Source: Diplolepis rosae
Lineage: Eukaryota > Arthropoda > Insecta > Hymenoptera > Diplolepididae
DNA length: 64,000 nucleotides
Reading direction: 5' to 3'
Assembly: GCA_030998225.1 (NCBI GenBank)
Contig: JAPYXD010000308.1
Location: 4,412,001 to 4,476,000, forward strand
The notes below the pieces were generated by a model. That model saw only the letters and a program-made list of their open reading frames with translations. It did not search any database and was not told the origin of the DNA. Positions 1 through 12,354 of this stretch are shown here, piece after piece. Made by a program: the position numbers and the translations under genes. How positions within the stretch are numbered: the stretch's first letter is position 1; each line of letters opens with the position of its first letter.

Positions 1-3000
1 AGAGTTTTTATAAGTAGCCAAGTAATACGCGAGTTAAACGAAGTCTGTCTTAAAAAGAGTGGCCAAGTAATGCGCGAATTCTTAGGAGTATAAGAATTGT
101 TATAAAGTGGCCAACTAATACGCGAGATTTCCGGACTCTGACTTAAAGTAAAGTGGCCAAGTAATGCGCGAGTTCTTAGGATTATAAGAATTTTTATAAA
201 GTGGCCAAGTAATACGCGAATTCATAGGAGTATAAGAATTTTTATAAGAGGCCAACTAATACGCGAGATTTCCGGACTCTGACTTTAAATAAGGTGGCCA
301 AGTAATGCGCGAATTCTTAGGAGTATAAGAATTGTTATAAAGTGGCCAACTAATACGCGAGATTTCCGGACTCTGACTTAAAGTAAAGTGGCCAAGTAAT
401 GCGCGAGTTCTTAGGATTATAAGAATTTTTCTAAAGTGGCCAAGTAATACGCGAGATTTCCGGACTCTGACTTTAAATAAGGTGGCCAAGTAATGCGCGA
501 ATTCTTAGGAGTATAAGAATTTTTCTAAAGTGGCCAAGTAATACGCGAGATTTCCGGACTCTGACCTTAAGTAAGGTGGCCAAGTAATGCGCGAGTTCAA
601 TGGACCTCATGACTGATATAAATACATAAGTGGCCTCGTAATACGCGAGTTAGACGAAGCCTGTCCTGAAAAGAGTGGCCAAATAATGCGCGAGATTTCC
701 GGACTCTGACTTTAAGTAAGGTGGCCAAGTAATGCGCGAGTTCTTCTGAGTATAAGAATTTTTATAAGTAGCCAAGTAATACGCGAGTTACACGAAGTCT
801 GTCTTGAAAAGAGTGGCCAAGTAATGCGCGAATTCTTAGGAGTAAGAGAATTGTTATAAAGTGGCCAACTAATACGCGAGATTTCCGGACTCTGACTTAA
901 AGTAAAGTGGCCAAGTAATGCGCGAGTTCTTAGGATTATAAGAATTTTTCTAAAGTGGCCAAGTAATACGCGAGATTTCCGGACTCTGACTTTAAATAAG
1001 GTGGCCAAGTAATGCGCGAATTCTTAGGAGTATAAGAATTTTTCTAAAGTGGCCAAGTAATACGCGAGATTTCCGGACTCTGACCTTAAGTAAGGTGGCC
1101 AAGTAATGCGCGAGTTCAATGGACCAAAGGACTGATAAAAATACACCAGTCAACTCCTATTACGCGCGTTAAACGAAGTCTGTCTGGAAAAGAGTGGCCA
1201 AGTAATGCGCGAATTCTTAGGAGTATAAGAATTGTTATAAAGTGGCCAACTAATACGCGAGATTTACGGACTCTGACTAGAACTAAAGTGGCCAAGTAAT
1301 GCGCGAGTTCTTAGAAGTATAAGAATTTTTACAAGTGGCCAACTAATACGCGAGTTAAACGAAGTCTGTCTTGAAAAGAGTGGCCAAGTAATGCGCGAAT
1401 TCTTAGGAGTAAGAGAATTTTTATAAAGTGGCCAAGTAATACGTGAAAATTCCGTACTCTGACTTAAAGTAAAGTGGCCAAGTAATGCGCGAGTTCTTAG
1501 GAGTGTAAGAATTTTTATAAAGTGGCCAAGTAATACGCGAATTCATAGGAGTATAAGAATTTTTCTAAAGTGGTCAAGTAGTACGCGAGATTTCCGGACT
1601 CTGACTTTAAGTAAGGTGGCCAAGTAATGCGCGAGTTCTTAGGAGTATAAGAATTTTTATAAGTAGCCAAGTAATACGCGAGTTAAACGAAGTCTGTCTT
1701 AAAAAGAGTGGCGAAGTAATGCGCGAATTCTTAGGAGTATGAGAATTTTTCTAAAGTGGCCAAGTAATACGCAAATTTCCGGACTCTGACTTTAAGTACG
1801 GTGGCCAAGTAATGCGCGAGTTCTTGGGATCATAAGAGTTTTTCTGAAGTGGCCAAGTAATACGCGAGATTTCCCGACTCTGACTTTAAGTAAGGTGGCC
1901 AAGTAATGCGCGAGTTCTTAGGAGTATAAGAATTTTTCTAAAGTGGCCAAGTAATACGCGAGATTTCCGGACTTTGACCTTAAGTAAGGTGGCCAAGTAA
2001 TTCCCCGGTTCAATGGACCACAGGAATGATATAAATACATAAGTGGTGTCGTTATAAGCGAGTTAAACGAAGTCTGTCTGGAAAAGAGTGTCCAAGTAAT
2101 GCGCGAATTCTTAGGAGTGTAAGAATTTTTTTAAAGTGGCCAAGTAATGCGCGAGATTTCCGGACTCTGACTTAAAGTAAAGTGGCCAAGTAATGCGCGA
2201 GTTCTTAGGATTATAAGAATTTTCCTAAAGTGGCCAAGTAATACGCGAGATTTCCGGACTCTGACTTTAAATAAGGTGGCCAAGTAATGCGCGAATTCTT
2301 AGGAGTATAAGAATTTTTCTAAAGTGGCCAAGTAATACGCGAGATTTCCGGACTCTGACCTTAAGTAAGGTGGCCAAGTAATGCGCGAGTTCAATGGACC
2401 ACAGGACTGATATAAATACATAAGTGGTCTCGTAATACGCGAGTTAAACGAAGTCTGTCTTGAAAAAGAGTGGCCAAGTAATGCGCGAATTCTTAGGAGT
2501 GTAAGAATTGTTATAAAGTGGCCAACTAATACGCGAGATTTCCGGACTCTGACTTAAAGTAAAGTGGCCAAGTAATGCGCGAGTTCTTAGGATTATAAGA
2601 ATTTTTCTAAAGTGGCCAAGTAATACGCGAATTCATAGGAGTATAAGAATTTTTCTAAAGTGGCCAAGTAGTGCGCGAGATTTCCGGACTCTGACTTTAA
2701 GTAAGGTGGCCAAGTAATGCGCGAGTTCTTAGGAGTATAAGAATTTTTATAAGTGGCCAAGTAATACGCGAGTTAAACGAAGTCTGTCTTGAAAAGAGTG
2801 GCCAAGTAATGCGCGAATTCTTAGGAGTAAGAGAATTTTTATAAAGTGGCCAAGTAATACGTGAAAATTCCGTACTCTGACTTAAAGTAAAGTGGCCAAG
2901 TAATGCGCGAGTTCTTATGAGTATAAGAATTTTTATAAGTGGCCAAGTAATAAGCGAGATAAACGAAGTCTGAAAACAGTGGCCAAATAATTCGCGAGAT

Positions 3001-3137
3001 TTCCGGACTCTGACTTTAAGTAAGGTGGCCAAGTAATGCGCGAATGCTTAGGAGTATAAGAATTGTTATAAAGTGGCCAACTAATACGCGAGATTTCCGA
3101 ATTCTGGCCTAAATAAGGTAGCCAAGTAATGCGCGAG
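1..3137 (-). repeat. Complex satellite array, block 1 (inverted relative to blocks 2 and 3)
   Basis: Tandem monomers of about 45-54 bp. Each has a 20-bp box, seen here as the reverse complement of CTCGCGYATTACTTGGCCAC, separated by linkers of four recurring classes. The rare linker class (34 bp, containing a GATATAAATACATAAG-like stretch) lies near 612, 1130, 2030 and 2412. Measured from the PLE edge at 3137, those positions match the same linker in the start of block 3 (near 17657, 17138, 16240 and 15858). This block is therefore a colinear inverted copy of roughly 15142-18280. Open frames through it are by-products of the repeat. The array runs off the left edge of the window. Confidence 0.95.
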
Positions 3138-3242
3138 TGTCAACAAAATCTGGCCCAGATAAAATGGCCAGATGTGAGATCATAAAACCTGAAGGGACGA
3201 CTGAAATACATGGTGGAGTCCCAATTTCTCAGGTCAGATTTT

Positions 3243-3623
3243 TTATGACCCTTTTTTAAGTATAGGGTTGTAAATCTTAGAAAGGTTTTCTATGTCAGTT
3301 CTAAGATTCACTGCATCGTTCGTACCTGCAATGTGACACATTTCCAACAGTAATCTTTTTTTATAGTGTATTTCGTTAGCTAGGATTTTTGTTCTGTCAA
3401 AATCGAAGAAATGGTCTTTCTCAATTGTATGTTTAGTTAGTGCATTTTGTTTATTAGGGCTTTCTCTAATGTTGTTTTTATGTTCTTTTAACCTGTTTTT
3501 AAGGAACCTTTTAGTTTGACCTATATAGACGGCTTTGCAATCATTCCCTTTGCAAGGAACGCTGTAGACGATGTTGGACGATAGTTCTTTAGGAATTTTA
3601 TCTTTGGTTGGCTTGAATATCAT
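3243..3623 (-). CDS. PLE GIY-YIG endonuclease ORF, copy 1
   Basis: 126 residues. In canonical Penelope-like elements a GIY-YIG nuclease is fused C-terminal to the RT and makes the target-site nick. Visible signatures are an N-terminal IVYSVPC (the GIY half), AVYIGQTKRFLKNRLKEH (the YIG half with the catalytic Arg), a central His and an acidic residue in LLLEMCHIAG. It overlaps the RT ORF by 26 bp in another frame, across an A-rich run near 3625-3645. The domain is normally in frame with the RT, so this is either a one-base length change in the homopolymer or a frameshift site. The Met used here is simply the first in frame and may not be a real start. Confidence 0.85.
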   Translation of the reverse strand: MIFKPTKDKIPKELSSNIVYSVPCKGNDCKAVYIGQTKRFLKNRLKEHKNNIRESPNKQNALTKHTIEKDHFFDFDRTKILANEIHYKKRLLLEMCHIAGTNDAVNLRTDIENLSKIYNPILKKGS

Positions 3624-5775
3624 TTTTAGATTTTTTTTTATTTTTATACGCGGTTTTCAAGTTGTAGCTGTGTAGGATTCCCGATATTTTTTCTGACAGA
3701 CCTTCGATATAAGGAATGCTAATGAAAGGTTTGATTTCCGCGTTTATGTCGATATGATTGTTGCCTAATCGTGTTTTTTGTTCAAGGGTAAGAAGTCTCT
3801 GGTTAATAATGTCTTGTGTGAAACAAGGTGGGTAGTCATTTTCATCTAGTGTATCTGTAATTAATTTAAGGTTGTTTTTTTGAAATTTCTTGTCTGAAAG
3901 TAAAATTGCTCTGTCAACCAAGTTGTTAATTACACTTTTTTTATATCTAAGGGGGTGGTGGGAGTTGAAGTTAAGGTATCTGCCTGACCAACTAGGCTTT
4001 CTATACCAATTGAAAGATAGTTTTTGGTTCTGTTTCCTCGTGATAGAGACGTCTAAGAAATTGATAGCACCACCGACCTCTTTTTCTAGAGTGAATTCAA
4101 TATTGAGGGGGTTAGTATTGAAAATTTGTAAAATGCGGTCAACATGTGTGTTGGGAACCATGATGAAAATATCGTCAACGTAACGAAAATAGACAGGTAC
4201 TTCAAAGTCAAGGTTGGAAAGTCTGTCTTTCTCTAGGTCATCCATCACTAAATCAGCAAGGACGGGGGAGAAAGGAGAACCCATTGGTAATCCACGTTTT
4301 TGGAAATAAGTTTTGCCCTCAAAGTTAAAATCTGTGCTGTCTAAGCATAATCGCAACCCTTCTTCGAAATCTCTCCATGGTAATGATACTTTGCGACGAA
4401 TCTCATCCCATCTACTTTTTACTGCAGAGATAGCTGCTTCCTTGGGTACATTTGTGAAGAGAGAGACTACATCTAATGAGGCCAGAACATAGTTATCCGG
4501 GACGTTCACATTTTTAAGTTTTTTAACTAATTCAAAACTGTTGATGATTTTTGATCTAGGTGGGGTAGTGTTTTTGGATATGGTAGAGCTGAAGAATGAA
4601 GCTAGATTGTAAGTTGGGCTGCCCACATAGGAAACAATTGGTCTAACAGGAATACTTTCTTTGTGAATTTTGGGTAATCCGTAAAATCTCGAGGGAACGG
4701 CATTGGAAGACTTTAAATCCTTAGCTAACAGGTTGTTAATTAGACTCTTGTTTTCCCATGATTTGACTAGAGAATTGACTTTATTTTGTATTTTAGTTTT
4801 TGTGTCTTTGGGGCGGACTTGGTATGTGTTCTCGTCTTGTAAAAGGTTTTTAACTTTCTCATTATAATCTGTTCGCGTCAAGGCTACTGTGGTGTTACCT
4901 TTGTCTGCCCTGGTAAAAACTATGTCCGGATTATTTTTAACGAAATTTCTAGCTTCTTTGATTTCTTTAACAGGCTGTACGAATTTAGATTTATGCTCGT
5001 TGCCACATTTTTTAAAATTATTAACAGCATTTGCGACTTTAAGTCGCATTTCATCATGTGATTCCGGATTAATTTTATTAATGTTAGATTCAATGTCCGC
5101 GATGATAGTATAAGTAGGAATTTCCCGTTTTTTAATAGTAACCCCGAAATTTATACCTAAGCTAGCTATTTTTGCGACATTTTCCGGGATTTGATTTCCT
5201 GTCAGGTTTTTGAACCACTTTTGGTTGAGTTTGCTGTTTGAAACAGTCTTTTTATTGTAATGTATCGCGTTAATTAGACAATCCAATTTCCTTTTGCACT
5301 TTAATTTACTTTCCTCGAATTGGCGCGAGACTTTCCTGGATTCAAATTCAAAAAATCTGTCGAACACGTGGTCTGGAAAAACAGCAAAAATTCTATTTTC
5401 AAGATGTCCAACCCGATTCTCGAGATTCCTTAAATGTGCGCATATATCGCGAATCTCGAGACTCAGAATGGACTTCTGAAAGGTGATATGGAAGTTTGAG
5501 AAACGTTTACCCATACTTCTGGAATTGAACCCGATGGTTTGAGTTCCAAGTACTTGTAAGTGTTTGGGAACAACTTCAAGTTTCCTACAACGTAATAGAA
5601 AAATTCTTTGATTAAAACTTTTTGCAATTTCCAGATTCGATTGAGACCATTTTTTGAGGAGTGATGCCTCCTCATATCCATATCTTTCTTCAATTTGTTT
5701 GTAAAAACCCATCCCATTTCTACCCCCCTGATTGTTGCCATTTGTAAAATTATATCGTGACATGTTTCCGTACAT
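3598..5775 (-). CDS. PLE reverse transcriptase, copy 1
   Basis: 725 residues, open throughout. It carries the PLE signatures in order: the FTRADKGNTTVALTRTDYNE block (about residue 290), an LPKIH block, LASLDVVSLFTNVP (motif A, first catalytic Asp), QKRGLPMGSPFSPVLADLVM (motif B), FRYVDDIFI (motif C, Y-V-D-D), FLDVSITR, and a C-terminal WYRKPSWSGRYLNFNSHHP thumb region. The enzyme copies its own RNA during target-primed or telomere-associated insertion. The start at 5775 (MYGNMSRYNF) is conserved in copy 2. The ORF ends in a Lys-rich stretch where frame is lost before the GIY-YIG domain. It is possibly functional apart from that junction. Confidence 0.9.
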   Translation of the reverse strand: MYGNMSRYNFTNGNNQGGRNGMGFYKQIEERYGYEEASLLKKWSQSNLEIAKSFNQRIFLLRCRKLEVVPKHLQVLGTQTIGFNSRSMGKRFSNFHITFQKSILSLEIRDICAHLRNLENRVGHLENRIFAVFPDHVFDRFFEFESRKVSRQFEESKLKCKRKLDCLINAIHYNKKTVSNSKLNQKWFKNLTGNQIPENVAKIASLGINFGVTIKKREIPTYTIIADIESNINKINPESHDEMRLKVANAVNNFKKCGNEHKSKFVQPVKEIKEARNFVKNNPDIVFTRADKGNTTVALTRTDYNEKVKNLLQDENTYQVRPKDTKTKIQNKVNSLVKSWENKSLINNLLAKDLKSSNAVPSRFYGLPKIHKESIPVRPIVSYVGSPTYNLASFFSSTISKNTTPPRSKIINSFELVKKLKNVNVPDNYVLASLDVVSLFTNVPKEAAISAVKSRWDEIRRKVSLPWRDFEEGLRLCLDSTDFNFEGKTYFQKRGLPMGSPFSPVLADLVMDDLEKDRLSNLDFEVPVYFRYVDDIFIMVPNTHVDRILQIFNTNPLNIEFTLEKEVGGAINFLDVSITRKQNQKLSFNWYRKPSWSGRYLNFNSHHPLRYKKSVINNLVDRAILLSDKKFQKNNLKLITDTLDENDYPPCFTQDIINQRLLTLEQKTRLGNNHIDINAEIKPFISIPYIEGLSEKISGILHSYNLKTAYKNKKKSKNDIQANQR

Positions 5776-5882
5776 GTTCCTTGTTACATTGACCCACAGT
5801 TATAATTCTGTAATATTTATTTTGGCTTGGGGTCAGCTTAGTTTCTAATTATTTATGTCATCGAGGACATAAACATTAGGAA

Positions 5883-5923
5883 GGCAAACGTTTCGGCCAC
5901 AGATGGGGGCCCTCTTCAGTGCC
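5883..5923 (-). ncRNA. Minimal hammerhead-ribozyme-like motif, PLE copy 1
   Basis: Read on the minus strand, a 4-bp stem I (GGCA with UGCC) encloses CUGAAGA (fits the CUGANGA core), a G+C stem-loop II (GGCC arm with one bulged G), GAAAC and a palindromic ACGU in place of helix III, followed by U as the cleavage base. Known PLEs carry this minimal type-I layout in their LTR-like ends. The weak points are the short stem I, the imperfect stem II and U rather than C at the scissile position. Confidence 0.5.
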
Positions 5924-6511
5924 AATTAGCTTAATTGTAACCTTTAAATATTTATTAACTAATACATGCAATTAAGAAATATATGGTATTTTTTGTTTTT
6001 TTGTTTTTTTTTCTTTTGCTTATTAATTAAAAATAGAGTAAACATGCAGAAAAACTTATGAGTAAGCGAGTTTCTAGGTGTGAAGAACAAGGCCGTTCCA
6101 AAGACTGCTCCAACAAGTAATCCTCTCCCACAGGAACCGTGAAAAATGCGGCCGCGGAACGCCCTCCCTCAAGGGCACATATATAAACACAATTATTTCA
6201 AACCAGAAAGAAACAACACACGGGAGAATATAACGTGGGTCCTTTGTAAAGCACGCACAGCAAACCACACATATGCACGAGCACCAGAAGTAAAGGACAC
6301 TGAAGTTAAAACAATCAGAACATTGCAATTGGTACAGAAAAATTTTTATTTATTTTCTCAAAAACCACAGAGATGACAGACGGATGTAAGTCCACCACTC
6401 TGCCACATGGCTAGAAGAAAACTGATTTGGGAATAACATGTGTTTAGGAAGACAAGTGTTCAGAGTTTGACGTATATGGAGAGCATTCTCCATGATAGGT
6501 CAGGTTCCAAC

Positions 6512-9500
6512 AATCAGTCATGAGGTCCATTGAACTCGCGCATTACTTGGCCACCTTACTTAAGGTCAGAGTCCGGAAATCTCGCGTATTACTTGGCCAC
6601 TTTAGAAAAATTCTTATACTCCTAAGAATTCGCGCATTACTTGGCCACCTTATTTAAAGTCAGAGTCCGGAAATCTCGCGTATTACTTGGCCACTTTAGA
6701 AAAATTCTTATATTCCTAAGAACTCGCGCATTACTTGGCCACTTTACTTTAAGTCAGAGTCCGGAAATCTCGCGTATTAGTTGGCCACTTTATAACAATT
6801 CTTATACTCCTAAGAATTCGCGCATTACTTGGCCACCTTATTTAAGGTCAGAGTCCGGAAATCTCGCGTATTAGTTGGCCTCTTATAAAAATTCTTATAC
6901 TCCTAAGAACTCGCGTATTACTTGGCCACCTTACTTAAAGTCAGAGTCCGGAAATCTCGCGTACTACTTGGCCACTTTAGAAAAATTCTTATACTCCTAT
7001 GAATTCGCGTATTACTTGGCCACTTTATAAAAATTCTTATACTCCTAAGAATTCGCGCATTACTTGGCCACCTTATTTTAAGTCAGAGCCCGGAAATCTC
7101 GCGTATTACTTGGCCACTTTATAAAAATTCTTATACTCCTAAGAATTCGCGCATTACTTGGCCACCTTATTTAAAGTCAGAGTCCGGAAATCTCGCGTAT
7201 TACTTGGCCACTTTAGAAAAATTCTTATACTCCTAAGAATTCGCGCATTACTTGGCCACTCTTTTTAAGACAGACTTCGTTTAACTCGCGTATTACTTGG
7301 CTACTTTATAAAAATTCTTACACTCCTAAGAACTCGCGCATTACTTGGCTACTTTACTTTAAGTCAGAGGACGGAATTTTCACGTATTACTTGGCCACTT
7401 TATAAAAATTCTCTTACTCCTAAGAATTCGCGCATTACTTGGCCACTCTTTTCAAGACAGACTTCGTTTAACTCGCGTATTAGTTGGCCACTTGTAAAAA
7501 TTCTTATACTTCTAAGAACTCGCGCATTACTTGGCCACTTTAGTTCTAGTCAGAGTCCGGAAATCTCGCGTATTAGTTGGCCACTTTATAACAATTCTTA
7601 TACTCCTAAGAATTCACGCATTACTTGGCCACTCTTTTCAAGACAGACTTCGTGTAACTCGCGTATTACTTGGCTACTTATAAAAATTCTTATACTCAGA
7701 TTAACTCGAGCATTACTGGGACACCTTAGTTAAAGTCAGAGTCCGGAAATCTCGCGCATTATTTGGCCACTCTTTTCAGGACAGGCTTCGTCTAACTCGC
7801 GTATTACGAGGCCACTTATGTATTTATATCAGTCATGAGGTCCATTGAACTCGCGCATTACTTGGCCACCTTACTTAAGGTCAGAGTCCGGAAATCTCGC
7901 GTATTACTTGGCCACTTTAGAAAAATTCTTATAATCCTAAGAACTCGCGCATTACTTGGCCACTTTACTTTAAGTCAGAGTCCGGAAATCTCGCGTATTA
8001 GTTGGCCACTTTATAACAATTCTTATACTCCTAAGAATTCGCGCAGTACTTGGCCACCTTATTTAAGGTCAGAGTCCGGAAATCTCGCGTATTAGTTGGC
8101 CTCTTATAAAAATTCTTATACTCCTAAGAACTCGCGTATTACTTGGCCACTTTACTTTAAGTCAGAGTCCGGAAATCTCGCGTATTAGTTGGCCACTTTA
8201 TAACAATTCTTATACTCCTAAGAATTCGCGCATTACTTGGCCACTCTTTTCAAGACAGACTTCGTGTAACTCGCGTATTACTTGGCTACTTATAAAAATT
8301 CTTATACTCAGAAGAACTCGGGCATTTCTTGGCCACCTTACTTAAAGTCAGAGTCCGGAAATCTCGCGCATTACTTGGCCACTCTTTTCAGGACAGGCTT
8401 CGTCTAACTCGCGTATTACGAGACCACTTATGTATTTATATCAGTCCTGTGGTCCATTGAACTCGCGCATTACTTGGCCACCTTACTTAAGGTCAGAGTC
8501 CGGAAATCTCGCGTATTACTTGGCCACTTTAGAAAAATTCTTATACTCCTAAGAATTCGCGCATTACTTGGCCACCTTATTTAAAGTCAGAGTCCGGAAA
8601 TCTCGCGTATTACTTTGGCCACTTTAGGAAAATTCTTATAATCCTAAGAACTCGCGCATTACTTGGCCACTTTACTTTAAGTCAGAGTCCGGAAATCTCG
8701 CGCATTACTTGGCCACTTTAAAAAAATTCTTACAATCCTTAGAATTCGCGCATTACTTGGACACTCTTTTCAAGTCAGTCTTCGTCTTACTCTCTTATTC
8801 CGATACCACTTATGTATTTATATCAGTCCTTTGGTCCATTGAACTCGCGCATTACTTGGCCACCATACTTAATGTCAGAGTCACGAAATCTCGCGTACTA
8901 CTTGGCCACTTTAGAAAAATTCTTATACTCCTATGAATTCGCGTATTACTTGGCCACTTTATAAAAATTCTTATACTCCTAAGAATTCGCGCATTACTTG
9001 GCCACCTTATTTAAAGTCAGAGTCCGGAAATCTCGCGTATTACTTGGCCACTTTAGAAAAATTCTTATAATCCTAAGAACTCGCGCATTACTTGGCCACT
9101 TTACTTTAAGTCAGAGTCCGGAAATCTCGCGTATTAGTTGGCCACTTTATAACAATTCTTATACTCCTAAGAATTCGCGCATTACTTGGCCACCTTATTT
9201 AAGGTCAGAGTCCGGAAATCTCGCGTATTAGTTGGCCTCTTATAAAAATTCTTATACTCCTAAGAACTCGCGTATTACTTGGCCACCTTACTTAAAGTCA
9301 GAGTCCGGAAATCTCGCGTACTACTTGGCCACTTTAGAAAAATTCTTATACTCCTATGAATTCGCGTATTACTTGGCCACTTTATAAAAATTCTTATACT
9401 CCTAAGAATTCGCGCATTACTTGGCCACCTTATTTAAAGTCAGAGTCCGGAAATCTCGCGTATTACTTGGCCACTTTAGAAAAATTCTTATAATCCTAAG

Positions 9501-11480
9501 AACTCGCGCATTACTTGGCCACTTTACTTTAAGTCAGAGTCCGGAAATCTCGCGTATTAGTTGGCCACTTTATAGCAATTCTTATACTCCTAAGAATTCG
9601 CGCATTACTTGGCCACTCTTTTTAAGACAGACTTCGTTTAACTCGCGTATTACTTGGCTACTTATAAAAACTCTTATACTCCTAAGAACTCGCGCATTAC
9701 TTGGCCACCTTATTTTAAGTCAGAGCCCGGAAATCTCGCGTATTACTTGGCCACTTTATATAAAAATTCTTATACTCCTAAGAATTCGCGCATTACTTGG
9801 CCACCTTATTTAAAGTCAGAGTCCGGAAATCTCGCGTATTACTTGGCCACTTTAGAAAAATTCTTATACTCCTAAGAATTCGCGCATTACTTGGCCACTC
9901 TTTTCAAGACAGACTTCGTTTAACTCGCGTATTACTTGGCTACTTATAAAAATTCTTATACTCCTAAGAACTCGCGCATTACTTGGCCACCTTACTTAAA
10001 GTCAGAGTCCGGAAATCTCGCGTACTACTTGACCACTTTAGAAAAATTCTTATACTCCTATGAATTCGCGTATTACTTGGCCACTTTATAAAAATTCTTA
10101 CACTCCTAAGAACTCGCGCATTACTTGGCCACTTTACTTTAAGTCAGAGTACGGAATTTTCACGTATTACTTGGCCACTTTATAAAAATTCTCTTACTCC
10201 TAAGAATTCGCGCATTACTTGGCCACTCTTTTCAAGACAGACTTCGTTTAACTCGCGTATTAGTTGGCCACTTGTAAAAATTCTTATACTTCTAAGAACT
10301 CGCGCATTACTTGGCCACTTTAGTTCTAGTCAGAGTCCGGAAATCTCGCGTATTAGTTGGCCACTTTATAACAATTCTTATAGTCCTAAGAATTCACGCA
10401 TTACTTGGCCACTCTTTTCAAGACAGACTTCGTGTAACTCGCGTATTACTTGGCTACTTATAAAAATTCTTATACTCAGAAGAACTCGCGCATTACTTGG
10501 CCACCTTACTTAAAGTCAGAGTCCGGAAATCTCGCGTATTACTTGGCCACTTTAGAAAAATTCTTATACTCCTAAGAATTCGCGCATTACTTGGCCACCT
10601 TATTTAAAGTCAGAGTCCGGAAATCTCGCGTATTACTTGGCCACTTTAGAAAAATTCTTATAATCCTAAGAACTCGCGCATTACTTGGCCACTTTACTTT
10701 AAGTCAGAGTCCGGAAATCTCGCGTATTAGTTGGCCTCTTATAAAAATTCTTATACTCCTAAGAACTCGCGTATTACTTGGCCACCTTACTTAAAGTCAG
10801 AGTCCGGAAATCTCGCGTACTACTTGGCCACTTTAGAAAAATTCTTATACTCCTATGAATTCGCGTATTACTTGGCCACTTTATAAAAATTCTTATACTC
10901 CTAAGAATTCGCGCATTACTTGGCCACCTTATTTAAAGTCAGAGTCCGGAAATCTCGCGTATTACTTGGCCACTTTAGAAAAATTCTTATAATCCTAAGA
11001 ACTCGCGCATTACTTGGCCACTTTACTTTAAGTCAGAGTCCGGAAATCTCGCGTATTAGTTGGCCACTTTATAACAATTCTTATACTCCTAAGAATTCGC
11101 GCATTACTTGGCCACTCTTTTTAAGACAGACTTCGTTTAACTCGCGTATTACTTGGCCACTTTATAAAAATTCTTATACTCCTAAGAATTCACGCATTAC
11201 TTGGCCACCTTACTTAAAGTCAGAGTCCGGAAATCTCGCGTATTACTTGGCCACTTTATAAAAATTCTCATACTCCCAAGAACTCGCGCATTACTTGGCC
11301 ACCTCACTTAAAGTCAGAGTCTGAAGTGCTCGCGCATCACTTTGCAACTTTTTATTAGTCTCAGAATCCGTAGTGCTACCGTATTAATTGATCTCTCTAT
11401 TCAAATCAGAGTTTGAATAGCTCGCGTAATATTTTACCACTTACAGCAGTCTTATAATCCGAAAACTCGGACATCATACT
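6512..11480 (+). repeat. Complex satellite array, block 2
   Basis: Same monomers as block 1 in the opposite orientation, lying between the 5' ends of PLE copies 1 and 2. Linker classes are: A (contains GTCAGAGTCCGGAAAT, period 46), B (contains ATTCTTATACTCCTAAGAA, period 48), C (contains AAGACAGACTTCG, period 45) and D (contains TATTTATATCAGTC, period 54). The array has a 423-bp sub-period, for example 8998 against 9421. From about 11300 the monomers decay: boxes with substitutions can still be seen near 11330, 11380 and 11430. This is the usual picture at the edge of a satellite array. The same decayed edge occurs at 27150-27325. Confidence 0.95.
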
Positions 11481-12354
11481 TATAAACTTAATATTGTATT
11501 TTTCCGGGTTCCAGTTATTAAGAATCAGAGGTTTCGAAAAACCAGGAAATTAATTTTTCGTGAATTTCCACCTTAGCTGCATTTTACTTTCTATATCCAC
11601 AAAAATGTGTATAATTTTTACGACGCCGGGACCGTATTGAGTGCCTTTCCTTACAGAATTCTTCGAACACGTGGTAGGGGTTTGCTTTCCTTGGACGCTT
11701 GAGCACATAGGAATCTCAAGTGCCGGGGACATTAAAGTAAATTTTGACTGTGTATAACCCTTGGTGTTGGAACCTGACCTATCATGGAGAATGCTCTCCA
11801 TATACGTCAAACTCTGAACACTTGTCTTCCTAAACACATGTTATTCCCAAATCAGTTTTCTTCTAGCCATGTGGCAGAGTGGTGGACTTACATCCGTCTG
11901 TCATCTCTGTGGTTTTTGAGAAAATAAATAAAAATTTTTCTGTACCAATTGCAATGTTCTGATTGTTTTAACTTCAGTGTCCTTTACTTCTGGTGCTCGT
12001 GCATATGTGTGGTTTGCTGTGCGTGCTTTACCAAGGACCCACGTTATATTCTCCCGTGTGTTGTTTCTTTCTGGTTTGAAATAATTGTGTTTATATATGT
12101 GCCCTTGAGGGAGGGCGTTCCGCGGCCGCATTTTTCACGGTTCCTGTGGGAGAGGATTACTTGTTGGAGCAGTCTTTGGAACGGCCTTGTTCTTCACACC
12201 TAGAAACTCGCTTACTCATAAGTTTTTCTGCATGTTTACTCTATTTTTAATTAATAAGCAAAAGAAAAAAAAAACAAAAAAACAAAAAATACCATATATT
12301 TCTTAATTGCATGTATTAGTTAATAAATATTTAAAGGTTACAATTAAGCTAATT

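Larger units (their letters stand above)
3138..6511 (-). mobile_element. Penelope-like element copy 1
   Basis: A PLE on the minus strand with a 5' non-coding region, a reverse transcriptase ORF, a GIY-YIG ORF and a short 3' tail. The 3' end meets satellite at about 3137/3138, with exactly the junction and flanking monomers seen at the 3' end of copy 2. The 5' end stops at about 6511, at a point equivalent to about 11767 in copy 2, where satellite resumes inside a long-linker monomer. Copy 1 is therefore 5'-shortened by some 280 bp or more relative to copies 2 and 3. Both ORFs are almost complete, making this the best-preserved element in the window. Confidence 0.9.

Noticed and set aside
11865..11910. 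tRNA-like A box (GTGGCAGAGTGG) in the PLE 5' region
   Set aside because: No B box or cloverleaf follows.
11550..12203. ORFs of 76-95 residues in the PLE 5' region, conserved in copies 2 and 3 (and copy 1 in part)
   Set aside because: Conservation follows from recent duplication of the DNA. They lie on opposite strands, overlap and show no family motifs.
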